DNA from: Caballeronia ptereochthonis
GTDB taxonomy: Bacteria; Pseudomonadota; Gammaproteobacteria; Burkholderiales; Burkholderiaceae
Length of the DNA: 64,000 nt
NCBI RefSeq assembly: GCF_001545075.1
Contig: NZ_FCOB02000027.1
Span: forward strand, 44,246 to 108,245
Direction of reading: 5' to 3'
Every line of letters starts with the position of its first letter. Within the stretch, counting starts at the first letter, position 1. The notes beneath the pieces are model-generated. The model ran no database searches, was not told the DNA's origin, and saw only the letters and a list, made by a program, of their open reading frames with translations. This document shows, piece by piece, positions 16,980 through 25,629 of the stretch. The translations under genes were made by a program, and so were the position numbers.

Positions 16980-18396
16980 CGGTGTGTCCTTGCAGATTGG
17001 GCGCCGCGAGTGGCAACGGCACGGTCGCGGCGATGACCGTGCGGCCGAGTTGCGAACTGATCGCCAGCGTGCCGCCGAGCGTGTCGAGCCGCTCGCGCAT
17101 GTTGCGCAGGCCGACGCCGCTCGCCGGATCGGAGAACGCATTGTGCGCGTCGAAGCCGCGGCCGTTATCGGAGATCTCGAGCGTGACGGCGTGCGTCGCG
17201 ATGTCGAGCGTCAGCGCCGCGCGCGACGCGTGCGCGTGGCGCGCGATGTTGGTCAGCGCTTCCTGCGCGATGCGAAAGAGCACGGTGTTGACCGGGTCGG
17301 GAAGTGTCGTGCGTTGCGCCGCACAAGGCTTGCCGTCCGACATCGATCCGAAGCGCACCTCGACGCCGCCCTGACCGTCGAACTCGCGCGCGAGCTGCTC
17401 CAGCGCGGCGGCGAGACCGAGATCGTCGAGCATCGCGGGGCGCAGCGCGTGCGAGATGCGGCGCACTTCGCGCAGCGTGCCGGAGAGCCGTCCGAGGCTC
17501 GTCGCGAGCGCGGCCTCCGCGGTCGGCTCGCGCGCCGCGCCGCGCTCGAAACGCGCGAGCGCCGATTCGAGCAGCAGCTTCACGGAGACGAGCATCTGGC
17601 TGATGCCGTCGTGCAGTTCGCGCGACAGGCGCGCGCGCTCCTGCTCCTGCGATTCCACCACTTGCCGCGCGAGGCGCTTGAGCTTCGCGTCCGCGCTCCG
17701 GTGCTCGCTGATGTTGAGCACCGCGCCGCACAGCGCGATGACCCCGAGCGCGGCGAGCGCGATCGCGCCGATCCACATCAGCGTGTGCGCGATGTTCGCG
17801 GCGGCCTGCGCATCGATGCGCGCGAGCGTCGTTTCGACATCCTCCAGATAGATGCCCGTGCCCATCATCCAGCCCCAGCGCTCGAGCGGCACGACATAGC
17901 CGAGCTTCGGCGCGAGCATGCCGGTGGACGGCCGCCGCCACACGTAACGCACGTAGCCGCCACCGCGCGAAGCCTGCTCGATGAGCTCCTGGATGGTCAA
18001 CGCGCCTTTCGGATCGCGCATCAGCCACAGATCGCGCCCGACGAGATCGGGCTGGCGCGGATGCATCAGCGACGTGCCGTGCATCGTGTAGACGAAGAAG
18101 TAGCCGTCCTGGCCGAAATCGAGCCGCTGCAGCGCGTCGAGCGCGAGCCGGCGGCGTTCGTCGTCGCTTCTCGGATCGTTCGCGGGCGCGTCGTAGTACG
18201 GCGCGATCGCGCTTTTCGCGAGCTCGACGTAATGTCGCAGCTCGATCTCCTTGCTCGACATGTACGCGGCCTGCGTGGTTGCATGCTGCGCCTGCGCGAG
18301 CGATTCCGCCTGCTGGCGCACGCCGTACGTGATGCCGCCGATCGCCAGCGCGAACGGCACGATCGCCAGCAGAAAGATTTTTGCCTTGAGATTCAT
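16969..18396 (-). CDS. Cache-domain sensor histidine kinase (HisKA_3) beside cstA
   Basis: A 475-aa inner-membrane kinase. The first membrane helix is at about 6-25, the periplasmic single-Cache domain at about 30-200 (GYFFVYTMHGTSLMHP and WGWMMGTGIYLED are typical), and the second helix at about 205-230. The DHp H-box SRELHDGISQ has His262, followed by an HATPase_c domain with DNGRGF. Cache domains of this type commonly bind small carboxylates. With cstA divergent next to it, sensing of pyruvate or a related acid is a reasonable inference. Confidence 0.9.
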   Translation of the reverse strand: MNLKAKIFLLAIVPFALAIGGITYGVRQQAESLAQAQHATTQAAYMSSKEIELRHYVELAKSAIAPYYDAPANDPRSDDERRRLALDALQRLDFGQDGYFFVYTMHGTSLMHPRQPDLVGRDLWLMRDPKGALTIQELIEQASRGGGYVRYVWRRPSTGMLAPKLGYVVPLERWGWMMGTGIYLEDVETTLARIDAQAAANIAHTLMWIGAIALAALGVIALCGAVLNISEHRSADAKLKRLARQVVESQEQERARLSRELHDGISQMLVSVKLLLESALARFERGAAREPTAEAALATSLGRLSGTLREVRRISHALRPAMLDDLGLAAALEQLAREFDGQGGVEVRFGSMSDGKPCAAQRTTLPDPVNTVLFRIAQEALTNIARHAHASRAALTLDIATHAVTLEISDNGRGFDAHNAFSDPASGVGLRNMRERLDTLGGTLAISSQLGRTVIAATVPLPLAAPNLQGHTDER

Positions 18397-18417
18397 CGGC
18401 TCGTGATGCGTTTCTTG

Positions 18418-18448
18418 CTACGTGATTCTACGTAGGTCGGGTACGTAG
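18418..18448. repeat. Triple TACGTA-type operator candidate
   Basis: Three copies of a TACGT core occur in 31 bases: CTACGT (18418-18423), the palindrome CTACGTAG (18428-18435) and TACGTAG (18442-18448). They lie just upstream of the kinase start and on the cstA side of the divergent region. Spacing near one helical turn suggests a dimer-binding site for the neighbouring LuxR-type regulator. Confidence 0.45.
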
Positions 18449-18560
18449 TTGTGCGCTTGTAAGGCTTTGGGCGAAGGCGAATACTACCGCCCAATGCGTC
18501 GCTGCGGCGCATGGATCGACACCAAGGGCTTACCCCAAGGGCCAAATAAAAGGAGACACC

Positions 18561-20645
18561 ATGAATCGGGCTTCCGGATTCCTGGTCTGGATCGCGCTCG
18601 CGCTGCTGGGCGCGTTCGCATTCGGCACCATCGCACTCGCGCACGGCGAGCGTATCAGCGCACTGTGGATCGTCATCGCGGCGGTCTGCGTCTATCTCAT
18701 CGCTTACCGCTTCTATTCGCGCTTCATCGCGGGCAAGGTGCTGCAACTCGACGGCCTGCGCATGACGCCGGCCGTGCGTCACAACGACGGCCTCGACTAC
18801 GTGCCGACCAACAAGTACGTGCTGTTCGGCCACCACTTCGCGGCCATCGCGGGCGCAGGTCCGCTCGTCGGTCCGGTGCTCGCCGCGCAGATGGGCTACA
18901 CGCCCGGCATGCTGTGGATTCTCGCGGGCGTCGTGTTCGCGGGCGCGGTGCAGGACTTCGTCGTGCTGTTCATCTCGACGCGCCGCGACGGCCGTTCGCT
19001 GGGCGATCTCATCAAGATGGAACTGGGCACCGTGCCCGGCGTGATCGCGCTGTTCGGCGCGTTCCTCATCATGGTGATCATTCTCGCGGTGCTCGCGCTG
19101 ATCGTCGTGAAGGCGCTGACGAATTCGCCGTGGGGCACGTTCACCGTGGCCGCGACGATTCCGATCGCGCTCTTCATGGGCATCTACACGCGCTACATCC
19201 GGCCGGGGCGCATCGGCGAGGTGTCGATCATCGGCTTTGTCCTGCTGATGCTCGCCATTACGTACGGCGGCCAGGTCGCCGAATCGGCGACGCTCGCACC
19301 CCTGTTCACATTCACCGGCACGCAGCTGGTGTGGATCCTGATCGGCTACGGCTTCGTCGCATCGGTGCTGCCGGTGTGGCTGCTGCTCGCGCCGCGCGAT
19401 TATCTGTCGACCTTCCTCAAGATCGGCACGATTCTCGGCCTCGCAATCGGCATTCTGATCGTCGCGCCCGAACTCAAGATGCCGGCCTTCACGAAGTTCG
19501 TCGATGGCTCGGGTCCGGTGTGGTCGGGCAACCTGTTCCCGTTCCTCTTCATCACGATCGCGTGCGGCGCGGTGTCGGGCTTCCACGCGCTGATCTCGTC
19601 GGGCACGACGCCCAAGATGATCGACAACGAAGTGAACATGCGCTTCATCGGCTATGGCGCGATGCTGATGGAATCGTTCGTCGCGATCATGGCGCTGGTC
19701 GCCGCGTGCGTGATCGAGCCGGGCGTGTACTTCGCGATGAACAGCCCGGCCGCGCTGCTCGGCACGACGCCGGCAGCGGTCGCGCAGACGGTGTCGAGCT
19801 GGGGCTTTGCGCTGACGCCGGACATGCTCACCGCGACGGCGAAGGCCGTGGGCGAAACGACCATCGTTGCGCGTGCCGGCGGCGCGCCGACGCTCGCGGT
19901 CGGCATGGCGCAGATTCTTCACCAGGTGATCGGCGGCCCGGCGATGATGGCCTTCTGGTACCACTTCGCGATTCTGTTCGAGGCGCTCTTCATCCTGACC
20001 GCCGTCGATGCAGGCACGCGCGCCGGCCGCTTCATGCTGCAGGACTTGCTCGGCACGTTCCATCCGGCGCTGCGCCGCACGGAATCGCTGCCTGCGAATC
20101 TGGTTGCGACGGGGCTTTGCGTCGCCGCATGGGGCTACTTCCTGTATCAGGGCGTAGTCGATCCGTTCGGCGGCATCAACACGCTGTGGCCGCTCTTCGG
20201 CATCTCGAACCAGATGCTCGCGGGCATTGCGCTGATCCTCGGCACCGTCGTGCTCTTCAAGATGAAGCGCGAGCGCTATGCGTGGGTCACGCTCGTGCCG
20301 ACCGCGTGGCTGCTCATCTGCACGCTGACGGCCGGCTGGCAGAAGATCTTCGACGCGAATCCGAAGGTGGGCTTCCTCGCGCACGCGGGCAAGCTGCGCG
20401 AGGCCTATGACGCGGGCAAGGTCATGGCGCCGGCGAAGTCCCTGCCGGAGATGCAGCGCATCATCTTCAATGATTACGTCGATGCGGCGCTTGCAGGGCT
20501 CTTCATCTTCGTGGTTGTGAGCATTGCGGCGTATGGCGTGCTGTCGGTGTTGCGCGCACGTCGCGAAGCGAAGCCGACCGTGCGCGAGACGCCTTTCGAG
20601 GCCATGCCCGCGGGTGCCGGCACGGCTGTGCGCTCGGGTCACTGA
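18561..20645 (+). CDS. cstA: Carbon starvation protein A family transporter
   Basis: A 694-aa polytopic inner-membrane protein with many hydrophobic helices. CstA-family signatures are present early (RHNDGLDYVPTNKYVLFGHHFAAIAGAGP). Family members import peptides or, for the BtsT type, pyruvate with protons. AAGGAG precedes the ATG. The small YbdD-like gene follows by 27 bases, the usual partner, and a Cache kinase/regulator pair is divergent upstream. Substrate is not decided by sequence, but the two-component neighbour favours a carboxylate such as pyruvate. Confidence 0.93.
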   Translation: MNRASGFLVWIALALLGAFAFGTIALAHGERISALWIVIAAVCVYLIAYRFYSRFIAGKVLQLDGLRMTPAVRHNDGLDYVPTNKYVLFGHHFAAIAGAGPLVGPVLAAQMGYTPGMLWILAGVVFAGAVQDFVVLFISTRRDGRSLGDLIKMELGTVPGVIALFGAFLIMVIILAVLALIVVKALTNSPWGTFTVAATIPIALFMGIYTRYIRPGRIGEVSIIGFVLLMLAITYGGQVAESATLAPLFTFTGTQLVWILIGYGFVASVLPVWLLLAPRDYLSTFLKIGTILGLAIGILIVAPELKMPAFTKFVDGSGPVWSGNLFPFLFITIACGAVSGFHALISSGTTPKMIDNEVNMRFIGYGAMLMESFVAIMALVAACVIEPGVYFAMNSPAALLGTTPAAVAQTVSSWGFALTPDMLTATAKAVGETTIVARAGGAPTLAVGMAQILHQVIGGPAMMAFWYHFAILFEALFILTAVDAGTRAGRFMLQDLLGTFHPALRRTESLPANLVATGLCVAAWGYFLYQGVVDPFGGINTLWPLFGISNQMLAGIALILGTVVLFKMKRERYAWVTLVPTAWLLICTLTAGWQKIFDANPKVGFLAHAGKLREAYDAGKVMAPAKSLPEMQRIIFNDYVDAALAGLFIFVVVSIAAYGVLSVLRARREAKPTVRETPFEAMPAGAGTAVRSGH

Positions 20646-20672
20646 TCGCAGCGGCGATAAATGGAGGCTGCG

Positions 20673-20867
20673 ATGTTCAGCGATCTTCGACAAGCGGGAC
20701 GGTATCTCGGCCAGGCGATGCGCCTGATGGTCGGGATGCCCGACTACGATGCGTACGTCACGCACATGCAGGCGACGCACCCGGACAAGCCCGTGATGAG
20801 CTACGCGGAGTTCTTCCGCGAGCGGCAGGAGGCGAGGTACGGGTCGGGGGCGGGGAAGTGCTGCTGA
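20673..20867 (+). CDS. YbdD/YjiX-family small protein
   Basis: A 64-aa protein of the DUF466 type, regularly encoded after cstA. It is recognised by MVGMPDYDAYVTHM and HPDKPVMSYAEFFRERQEARY. An in-frame ATG at 20661 contains the GGAGG that serves the ATG at 20673, so the shorter start is used. It ends with a Cys-Cys pair. Its molecular function is not established. It belongs to the cstA operon, which ends in a terminator 30 bases on. Confidence 0.9.
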   Translation: MFSDLRQAGRYLGQAMRLMVGMPDYDAYVTHMQATHPDKPVMSYAEFFRERQEARYGSGAGKCC

Positions 20868-20896
20868 TTCGATGCTGTTTGGCGGCAATCGATGAG

Positions 20897-20927
20897 AACG
20901 CGACGGTGACGAGCCGTCGCGTTTTTT
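20897..20927 (+). terminator. Intrinsic terminator of the cstA operon
   Basis: A perfect 10-base stem AACGCGACGG / CCGTCGCGTT (20897-20906 and 20914-20923) is followed by further T residues. Confidence 0.85.
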
Positions 20928-20953
20928 GGTTTGAGCGAAGAATAGCCGGATAA

Positions 20954-20988
20954 CAAAAAGGGCGGATGACCCCAAGCCATCCGCCCTT
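20954..20988 (-). terminator. Intrinsic terminator of the ispH-hpnH operon
   Basis: An 11-base stem pairs AAGGGCGGATG (20958-20968) with CATCCGCCCTT (20978-20988). Read on the minus strand it runs into TTTTTGTT, 27 bases after the hpnH stop. Confidence 0.85.
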
Positions 20989-21014
20989 CGCGCTTCTACA
21001 GACTCAACCGCAAT

Positions 21015-22169
21015 TCAATGCGCCGCCGCGGTCTGCTTCGCGCCCTTGTTCTTCTGCATGCGCCCGATCTCTTCCAGCTTGATCTCGACATGCTTCGAGA
21101 ACACGTACTCGGCCGGGCGCTGACTGTCGATGGGCAGGTCCTTCGCGAAAGCGCCGTGCGTGCGCGGGCCCGAAAGCGCGATCTTCGCGGCCTTGAGCGG
21201 ATGCGCCACCGTGTCCATCACGGCGGTCGCCTCGAAGCCGCAGTGGACCATGCAGTCCGCGCACTTCTCGTACTTGCCCGTGCCGTACTTGTCCCACTCG
21301 GTCGTTTCCATCAGTTCCTTGAAGGTCTTCACGTAACCTTCGCCGAGCAGATAGCACGGCTTTTGCCAGCCGAACACCGTGCGCGCCGGGTTGCCCCACG
21401 GCGTGCACTGATACGTCTGGTTGCCCGCGAGGAAGTCGAGGAACAGCGTCGACTGGCTGAACGACCAGTTCTTGCCGTTGTTGCCGCGCTTGAAGATTTC
21501 GCGGAACAGGTTCTTGGTCTTGTCGCGGTTCAGGAAGTGCTGCTGATCCGGCGCGCGCTCGTACGCGTAGCCCGGCGAAACCGTGATGCCGTCCACGCCC
21601 AGCGGACGCAGCGTGTCGAAGAACTTGGCGACGCGGTCCGGATCGGCATCGTTGAACAGCGTGCAGTTGATGTTCACGCGGAAGCCACGGCGCTTCGCTT
21701 CGCGGATCGCCTTCGTCGCCTTCTCGTACACGCCTTCCTGCGAGACCGAATGGTCGTGCATGTCCTTGTCGCCGTCGAGGTGAACGGACCAGACGAAGTA
21801 CGGGCTCGGCTGGTAGTCGTCCATCTTCTTTTCCATCAGGAGCGCGTTCGTGCAGAGATACACGAACTTCTTGCGCTGGATGATGCCCTTCACGATCTGC
21901 GGCATTTCCTTGTGCAGGAGCGGCTCGCCGCCCGCGATCGATACGACCGGCGCGCCGCATTCGTCGACGGCGCCGAGACACTCTTCGAGCGACAGCCGCT
22001 GGTTCAGGATCGGATCCGGATAGTCGATCTTGCCGCAGCCGTTACACGCGAGGTTGCAGCGGAACAGCGGTTCGAGCATCAGCGCGAGCGGGTAGCGCTT
22101 GTTGCGCGTCAGGTGCTGTTTGAAGATGTAGGCGCCAACGCGGGCCTTCTGAAGCATCGGGATAGACAA
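21015..22169 (-). CDS. hpnH: Radical SAM adenosylhopane synthase HpnH
   Basis: A 384-aa radical SAM enzyme that adds the 5'-deoxyadenosyl group to hopene to give adenosylhopane, the entry to C35 hopanoids. The 4Fe-4S motif is CNLACNGC with Cys38, Cys42 and Cys45. Cys-rich residues recur near the C-terminus (YEKCADCMVHCGF). The start chosen is TTG at 22169, giving MSIPMLQKARVGAY as in the family. Its AAGGAG overlaps the ispH stop codon, so the two genes are coupled. The longer ATG start lies inside ispH. Confidence 0.94.
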   Translation of the reverse strand: MSIPMLQKARVGAYIFKQHLTRNKRYPLALMLEPLFRCNLACNGCGKIDYPDPILNQRLSLEECLGAVDECGAPVVSIAGGEPLLHKEMPQIVKGIIQRKKFVYLCTNALLMEKKMDDYQPSPYFVWSVHLDGDKDMHDHSVSQEGVYEKATKAIREAKRRGFRVNINCTLFNDADPDRVAKFFDTLRPLGVDGITVSPGYAYERAPDQQHFLNRDKTKNLFREIFKRGNNGKNWSFSQSTLFLDFLAGNQTYQCTPWGNPARTVFGWQKPCYLLGEGYVKTFKELMETTEWDKYGTGKYEKCADCMVHCGFEATAVMDTVAHPLKAAKIALSGPRTHGAFAKDLPIDSQRPAEYVFSKHVEIKLEEIGRMQKNKGAKQTAAAH

Positions 22170-22182
22170 TTGTCTGATCTCC

Positions 22183-23145
22183 TTATTCTTCGCGAATCGC
22201 CGTGGCCGCAATGGCGGCGAGCGGCTGCATGAGCTTCGCGGGGAGTTTGAATTCGACCTTTTCCTCGCGGCCGTCCATCGTCGTGACTTCGACGTGGCCG
22301 AACGCGCGCAGGGCATCGATCACATGTTTGACCATTTCCTCGGGCGCCGAGGCGCCCGCCGTGATGCCGACCGTCTGCACACCGGCAAACCATTCCGGCT
22401 TGATCTCCGAACCGTCCGCGACAAGGTAGCTCGGTACGCCGCTCTCGGCGCCGATTTCCCGCAGGCGGTTCGAATTGGAACTGTTGGTGGCGCCGACCAC
22501 GAGCAGCACGTCCACCTGGCCCGACAGCTCGCGCACGGCGGCCTGGCGATTCTGCGTCGCGTAGCAGATGTCGCGCGTGTCCGGGCCGACGATATCCGTG
22601 AAGCGGCGCTGCAGGGCGTCGATGATGCCGCGCGTGTCGTCGACGGAAAGCGTCGTCTGCGTGACGTACGCCGCGGGCGTGTCGGCTGGGAGCGTCAGCT
22701 TCTCGACTTCGGCTTCGCTCTGCACGAGCACGACCTTGCCGGGAATCTGCCCGATCGTGCCTTCGACTTCGGGATGCCCCGCGTGCCCGATCAGGATGAG
22801 CGTACGCCCCTGCGACACGTACTGCCGGCCCTGCACGTGAACCTTGGTGACGAGCGGGCAGGTGGCGTCGAGCACGTCCAGGCCGCGCGCCTGCGCGTCC
22901 TTCTCGACGCTTTGCGCGACGCCGTGCGCGCTGAAGATCGCGACCGCGCCGTGCGGCACTTCATCGAGCTCTTCGACGAAACGTGCGCCCTTGCTGCGCA
23001 GGTTATCGACGACATGACGGTTATGAACGATCTCGTGACGCACATAAACCGGTGCGCCATGCCGTTCGAGGGCCCGATCGACGATTTCGATCGCACGGAC
23101 CACGCCCGCACAAAAGCCGCGGGGTTGAGCAAGGATAATACGCAT
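22183..23145 (-). CDS. ispH: 4-hydroxy-3-methylbut-2-enyl diphosphate reductase IspH
   Basis: A 320-aa iron-sulfur enzyme making isopentenyl and dimethylallyl diphosphate from HMBPP, the last MEP-pathway step. The three cluster Cys are Cys12 (RGFCAG), Cys96 (DATCPLV) and Cys194 (DICYATQNRQ); His41, His74 and His124 are the substrate histidines. It is 13 bases upstream of hpnH in one operon, so it supplies prenyl precursor for hopanoids. In related genomes this is often a second copy; whether another exists here cannot be seen. Confidence 0.96.
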   Translation of the reverse strand: MRIILAQPRGFCAGVVRAIEIVDRALERHGAPVYVRHEIVHNRHVVDNLRSKGARFVEELDEVPHGAVAIFSAHGVAQSVEKDAQARGLDVLDATCPLVTKVHVQGRQYVSQGRTLILIGHAGHPEVEGTIGQIPGKVVLVQSEAEVEKLTLPADTPAAYVTQTTLSVDDTRGIIDALQRRFTDIVGPDTRDICYATQNRQAAVRELSGQVDVLLVVGATNSSNSNRLREIGAESGVPSYLVADGSEIKPEWFAGVQTVGITAGASAPEEMVKHVIDALRAFGHVEVTTMDGREEKVEFKLPAKLMQPLAAIAATAIREE

Positions 23146-23646
23146 ATTCGAACGAACTCCGACTGACGCGGGTTTCGGGTTAGCCGGCGCGAAGCTCGCG
23201 CTTTCCGGGTTCGGCCCGAACGACGCTTGAACGTCGAAAGAGGCCGGGAAAGCAGACCGGAAAAAAAGACACGGTGGATTCGGTCTGCGCGCCGAAGTTG
23301 ACCGCGTATTCTAACGCGTTCCCTTTTTGGGTGCTTAATGCCTGCGCCGCAGCGCGGAACGCCGCGATGCACGCGAATACGGCGATTTGCAGAACCCAGT
23401 AAACTGTTGAATGCTGCGGGCCGCGCGCCCGCGAGGCTCCCGCAGCGCGCCGTGCCGAACGGCTTGCCGGGCCGGTCCATCGCGGTGCCCGGTTTTTGTA
23501 TTTTTTGCGCAACGCCTGGCCGCCGCAGGGCGCCGGATATCGCGTGGCCCGGCTCCATCGCGCGTCTGGAATTTTGCGGGCCGGATCCGACATCGTTCGC
23601 GTGTCTTCCGGCTCGCGCGGTTTTTTACAAGCTAATCGTTTATTTC
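23146..23646. other. Divergent intergenic region ispH/hpnB
   Basis: 501 bases between the divergent ispH and hpnB starts. The hpnB frame stays open back to 23338, but its translation there is Arg/Pro-rich and unlike the family. No clear promoter, operator or small gene is recognised. The T-rich stretch 23622-23645 abuts the hpnB start. Confidence 0.5.
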
Positions 23647-24849
23647 ATGCTACTGATCGCCTGGCTGTCTTTCTTGATCTGGATCGTGCTGCTTTTCGCG
23701 CGCGGAGGCTTCTGGCGGGCCGAGCCCGCGCCGGCGCTTTCCGACACGACGATCCACGCCGTCGGCAACGCGGAGATCGCGCGGCGCGGCGCCTGGCCCG
23801 CGCTCGTGACCGTGGTGCCGGCGCGCAACGAAGCCGACGTCATCGGCCGCGCCGTCGGCTCCCTGCTCAAGCAGGATTACGCGGGCGCGTTCCATGTGAT
23901 CGTCGTCGACGACCACAGCACCGACGGCACCGCCAGCGTCGCGCTCGCCGCCGCCCGCGATCTCGGTCTCGAAGACCGCCTCACGGTGTTGACCGCGGAG
24001 CCGCTGCCGCCGGGCTGGTCGGGCAAGGTGTGGGCGCAGTCGCAGGGCATCGGGGCGATCGATTCGCTCGGTCTGCCCGCCGAGTATCTGCTGCTCACCG
24101 ACGCGGACATCTACCATCCGGCCGATGCCGCGACGCAGCTCGTGGCACGCACGATCCTCGAGGACCGCGACCTGGTTTCGCTGATGGTGCGTCTGCGCTG
24201 CGATTCGCTCTGGGAAAAGGCGCTGATTCCCGCCTTCGTATTCTTCTTCGCCAAGCTGTATCCGTTCGCCTGGGTGAACGACGTGAAGAAACCGACCGCG
24301 GGCGCCGCCGGCGGCTGCATGCTCGTGCGCCGCTCGGCGCTCGTGGAGGCGGGCGGGATCGAATCGATCCGTCAGGAACTGATCGACGATTGCAGTCTCG
24401 CCGCGCGCATCAAGCATCGCACGGGCCGCAACGGCGCGCGGCCGATTCGCCTCGACCTCGCCGAGCGCAGCGAATCGCTGCGTCCGTACGACAGCTGGCG
24501 GGACATCTGGAACATGATCGCGCGCACGGCCTTCACGCAGCTGCGCTACTCGCCGCTGCTGCTCATCGGGACCGTGCTCGGCATGGTGATGATCTATCTC
24601 GTGCCGCCGGTTCTCGCCCTGACGATGGGCGCGCGCGCCTGGCCCGCGTGCGCGGCGTGGGCGTTCATGTGCATCGCCTACGGGCCGATGCTGCGCCATT
24701 ACCGCAGATCGCTTCTGTGGGCGCCGCTCCTGCCGCTCGTCGCGTTGTTCTATGTCAGCGCCACGATCGGCTCCGCCGTGCGTTACTGGAGCGGGAAGGG
24801 CGGACAGTGGAAGGCGCGGGTGCAGGCCCCGACGCAGGAAGGCTCCTGA
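23647..24849 (+). CDS. hpnB: Hopanoid-associated glycosyltransferase HpnB
   Basis: A 400-aa GT2-family enzyme. A hydrophobic N-terminal segment (about 2-18) anchors it. The GT-A domain begins VTVVPARNEADVIGRAVGSL, with a DAD motif in LLTDADIYHP for metal/nucleotide binding. A hydrophobic C-terminal region (LLLIGTVLGMVMIYLVPPVLAL and later segments) forms two or more membrane helices. The ATG at 23647 fits the family start, though no strong ribosome site is visible. It is divergent from ispH-hpnH. The sugar added is unknown. Confidence 0.88.
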   Translation: MLLIAWLSFLIWIVLLFARGGFWRAEPAPALSDTTIHAVGNAEIARRGAWPALVTVVPARNEADVIGRAVGSLLKQDYAGAFHVIVVDDHSTDGTASVALAAARDLGLEDRLTVLTAEPLPPGWSGKVWAQSQGIGAIDSLGLPAEYLLLTDADIYHPADAATQLVARTILEDRDLVSLMVRLRCDSLWEKALIPAFVFFFAKLYPFAWVNDVKKPTAGAAGGCMLVRRSALVEAGGIESIRQELIDDCSLAARIKHRTGRNGARPIRLDLAERSESLRPYDSWRDIWNMIARTAFTQLRYSPLLLIGTVLGMVMIYLVPPVLALTMGARAWPACAAWAFMCIAYGPMLRHYRRSLLWAPLLPLVALFYVSATIGSAVRYWSGKGGQWKARVQAPTQEGS

Positions 24850-24880
24850 GCGGCTGAGCGGCTTCCGGAACGAGGCCGTC

Positions 24881-25429
24881 TTATTTCTTCGTCAGCATGG
24901 CATACAGCTCGATGACCATGTTCGGCGAGAACGTGAACGGCACCCAGCCATGCCCGCCGTGACGCAGGACCAGAAGCCGGTCGCCGTTGGGATATTTCTG
25001 CGTCGCCATGATCGGGTTCCTGGTTGCCGCGAAGCGCCAGCCCGGCGCGATGCCGCCCGGCTGCTCGACCGACATCGACGCGCGCACATTCGACAATTCC
25101 TCGATGAGCTCCGAGACGCCTTCCGGGCTCAGCTTCACCGACTTGCCCGCGATCGTCATTTCGATCGCATCGCGGTCTGGCCGCGAGACGACGAGCGTGG
25201 GCGGCTCGTTCAGCGTGGGCGTCGGGTCCAGCGCGGGCGGCTCGATGGGCGCGGCATCATCGGACGAAGCCGCGGCGGACGAAGCGGGCGTATCGACGGA
25301 CGCATCGTGCGTCTGCCCGGAGGCGGCGGACCTCGGCGATTCAGCAGACGATCGGGCAGATGCGGCAGCGGTCTGAAGGAGCGCGTCGAGGCTCGACTCC
25401 AGCGCGCCGAGCTGGTCATTTAGATTCAT
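24881..25429 (-). CDS. Conserved hypothetical cytoplasmic protein
   Basis: A 182-aa protein I do not recognise. The start at 25429 gives MNLNDQLGALESSLD, a helical beginning. Residues about 20-80 are Ala/Ser/Pro-rich and probably disordered. The C-terminal half (about 85-182) is a compact acidic-to-basic domain with DRDAIEMTIAGKSVKLSPEGVSELIEELSNVRASM and GWVPFTFSPNMVIEL. No signal peptide or membrane helix is present. It is convergent with hpnB and lies downstream of nothing on its own strand. Confidence 0.7.
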   Translation of the reverse strand: MNLNDQLGALESSLDALLQTAAASARSSAESPRSAASGQTHDASVDTPASSAAASSDDAAPIEPPALDPTPTLNEPPTLVVSRPDRDAIEMTIAGKSVKLSPEGVSELIEELSNVRASMSVEQPGGIAPGWRFAATRNPIMATQKYPNGDRLLVLRHGGHGWVPFTFSPNMVIELYAMLTKK

Positions 25430-25554
25430 GCGAATGTGTCTGTGTCTTGCGAGCTTGCGGCGAGGCAACGATTCTACCTGCTCACCTTTGGCGAGGTCGG
25501 CACAGGTTGTAACCAATTGCACCGAACGTGCGGATTACACGACAGTTTTCCGCC

Positions 25555-25594
25555 GCCCAAAAAACAAAACCGGCACCCCGAAGGGATGCCGGTT
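25555..25594 (-). terminator. Intrinsic terminator of icd
   Basis: A 12-base near-perfect stem (25568-25579 with 25583-25594, one mismatch) is followed on the minus strand by TTTGTTTTTT, starting 36 bases after the icd stop. Confidence 0.88.
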
Positions 25595-25629
25595 CATCGC
25601 GGCGCACCTGACGATGCGCCCGTCCAGCC

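Noticed and set aside
18393..20975. An 860-codon minus-strand frame antisense to cstA
   Set aside because: Composition is His/Arg/Glu biased as expected for the complement of a high-GC membrane-protein gene; cstA is clear on the other strand.
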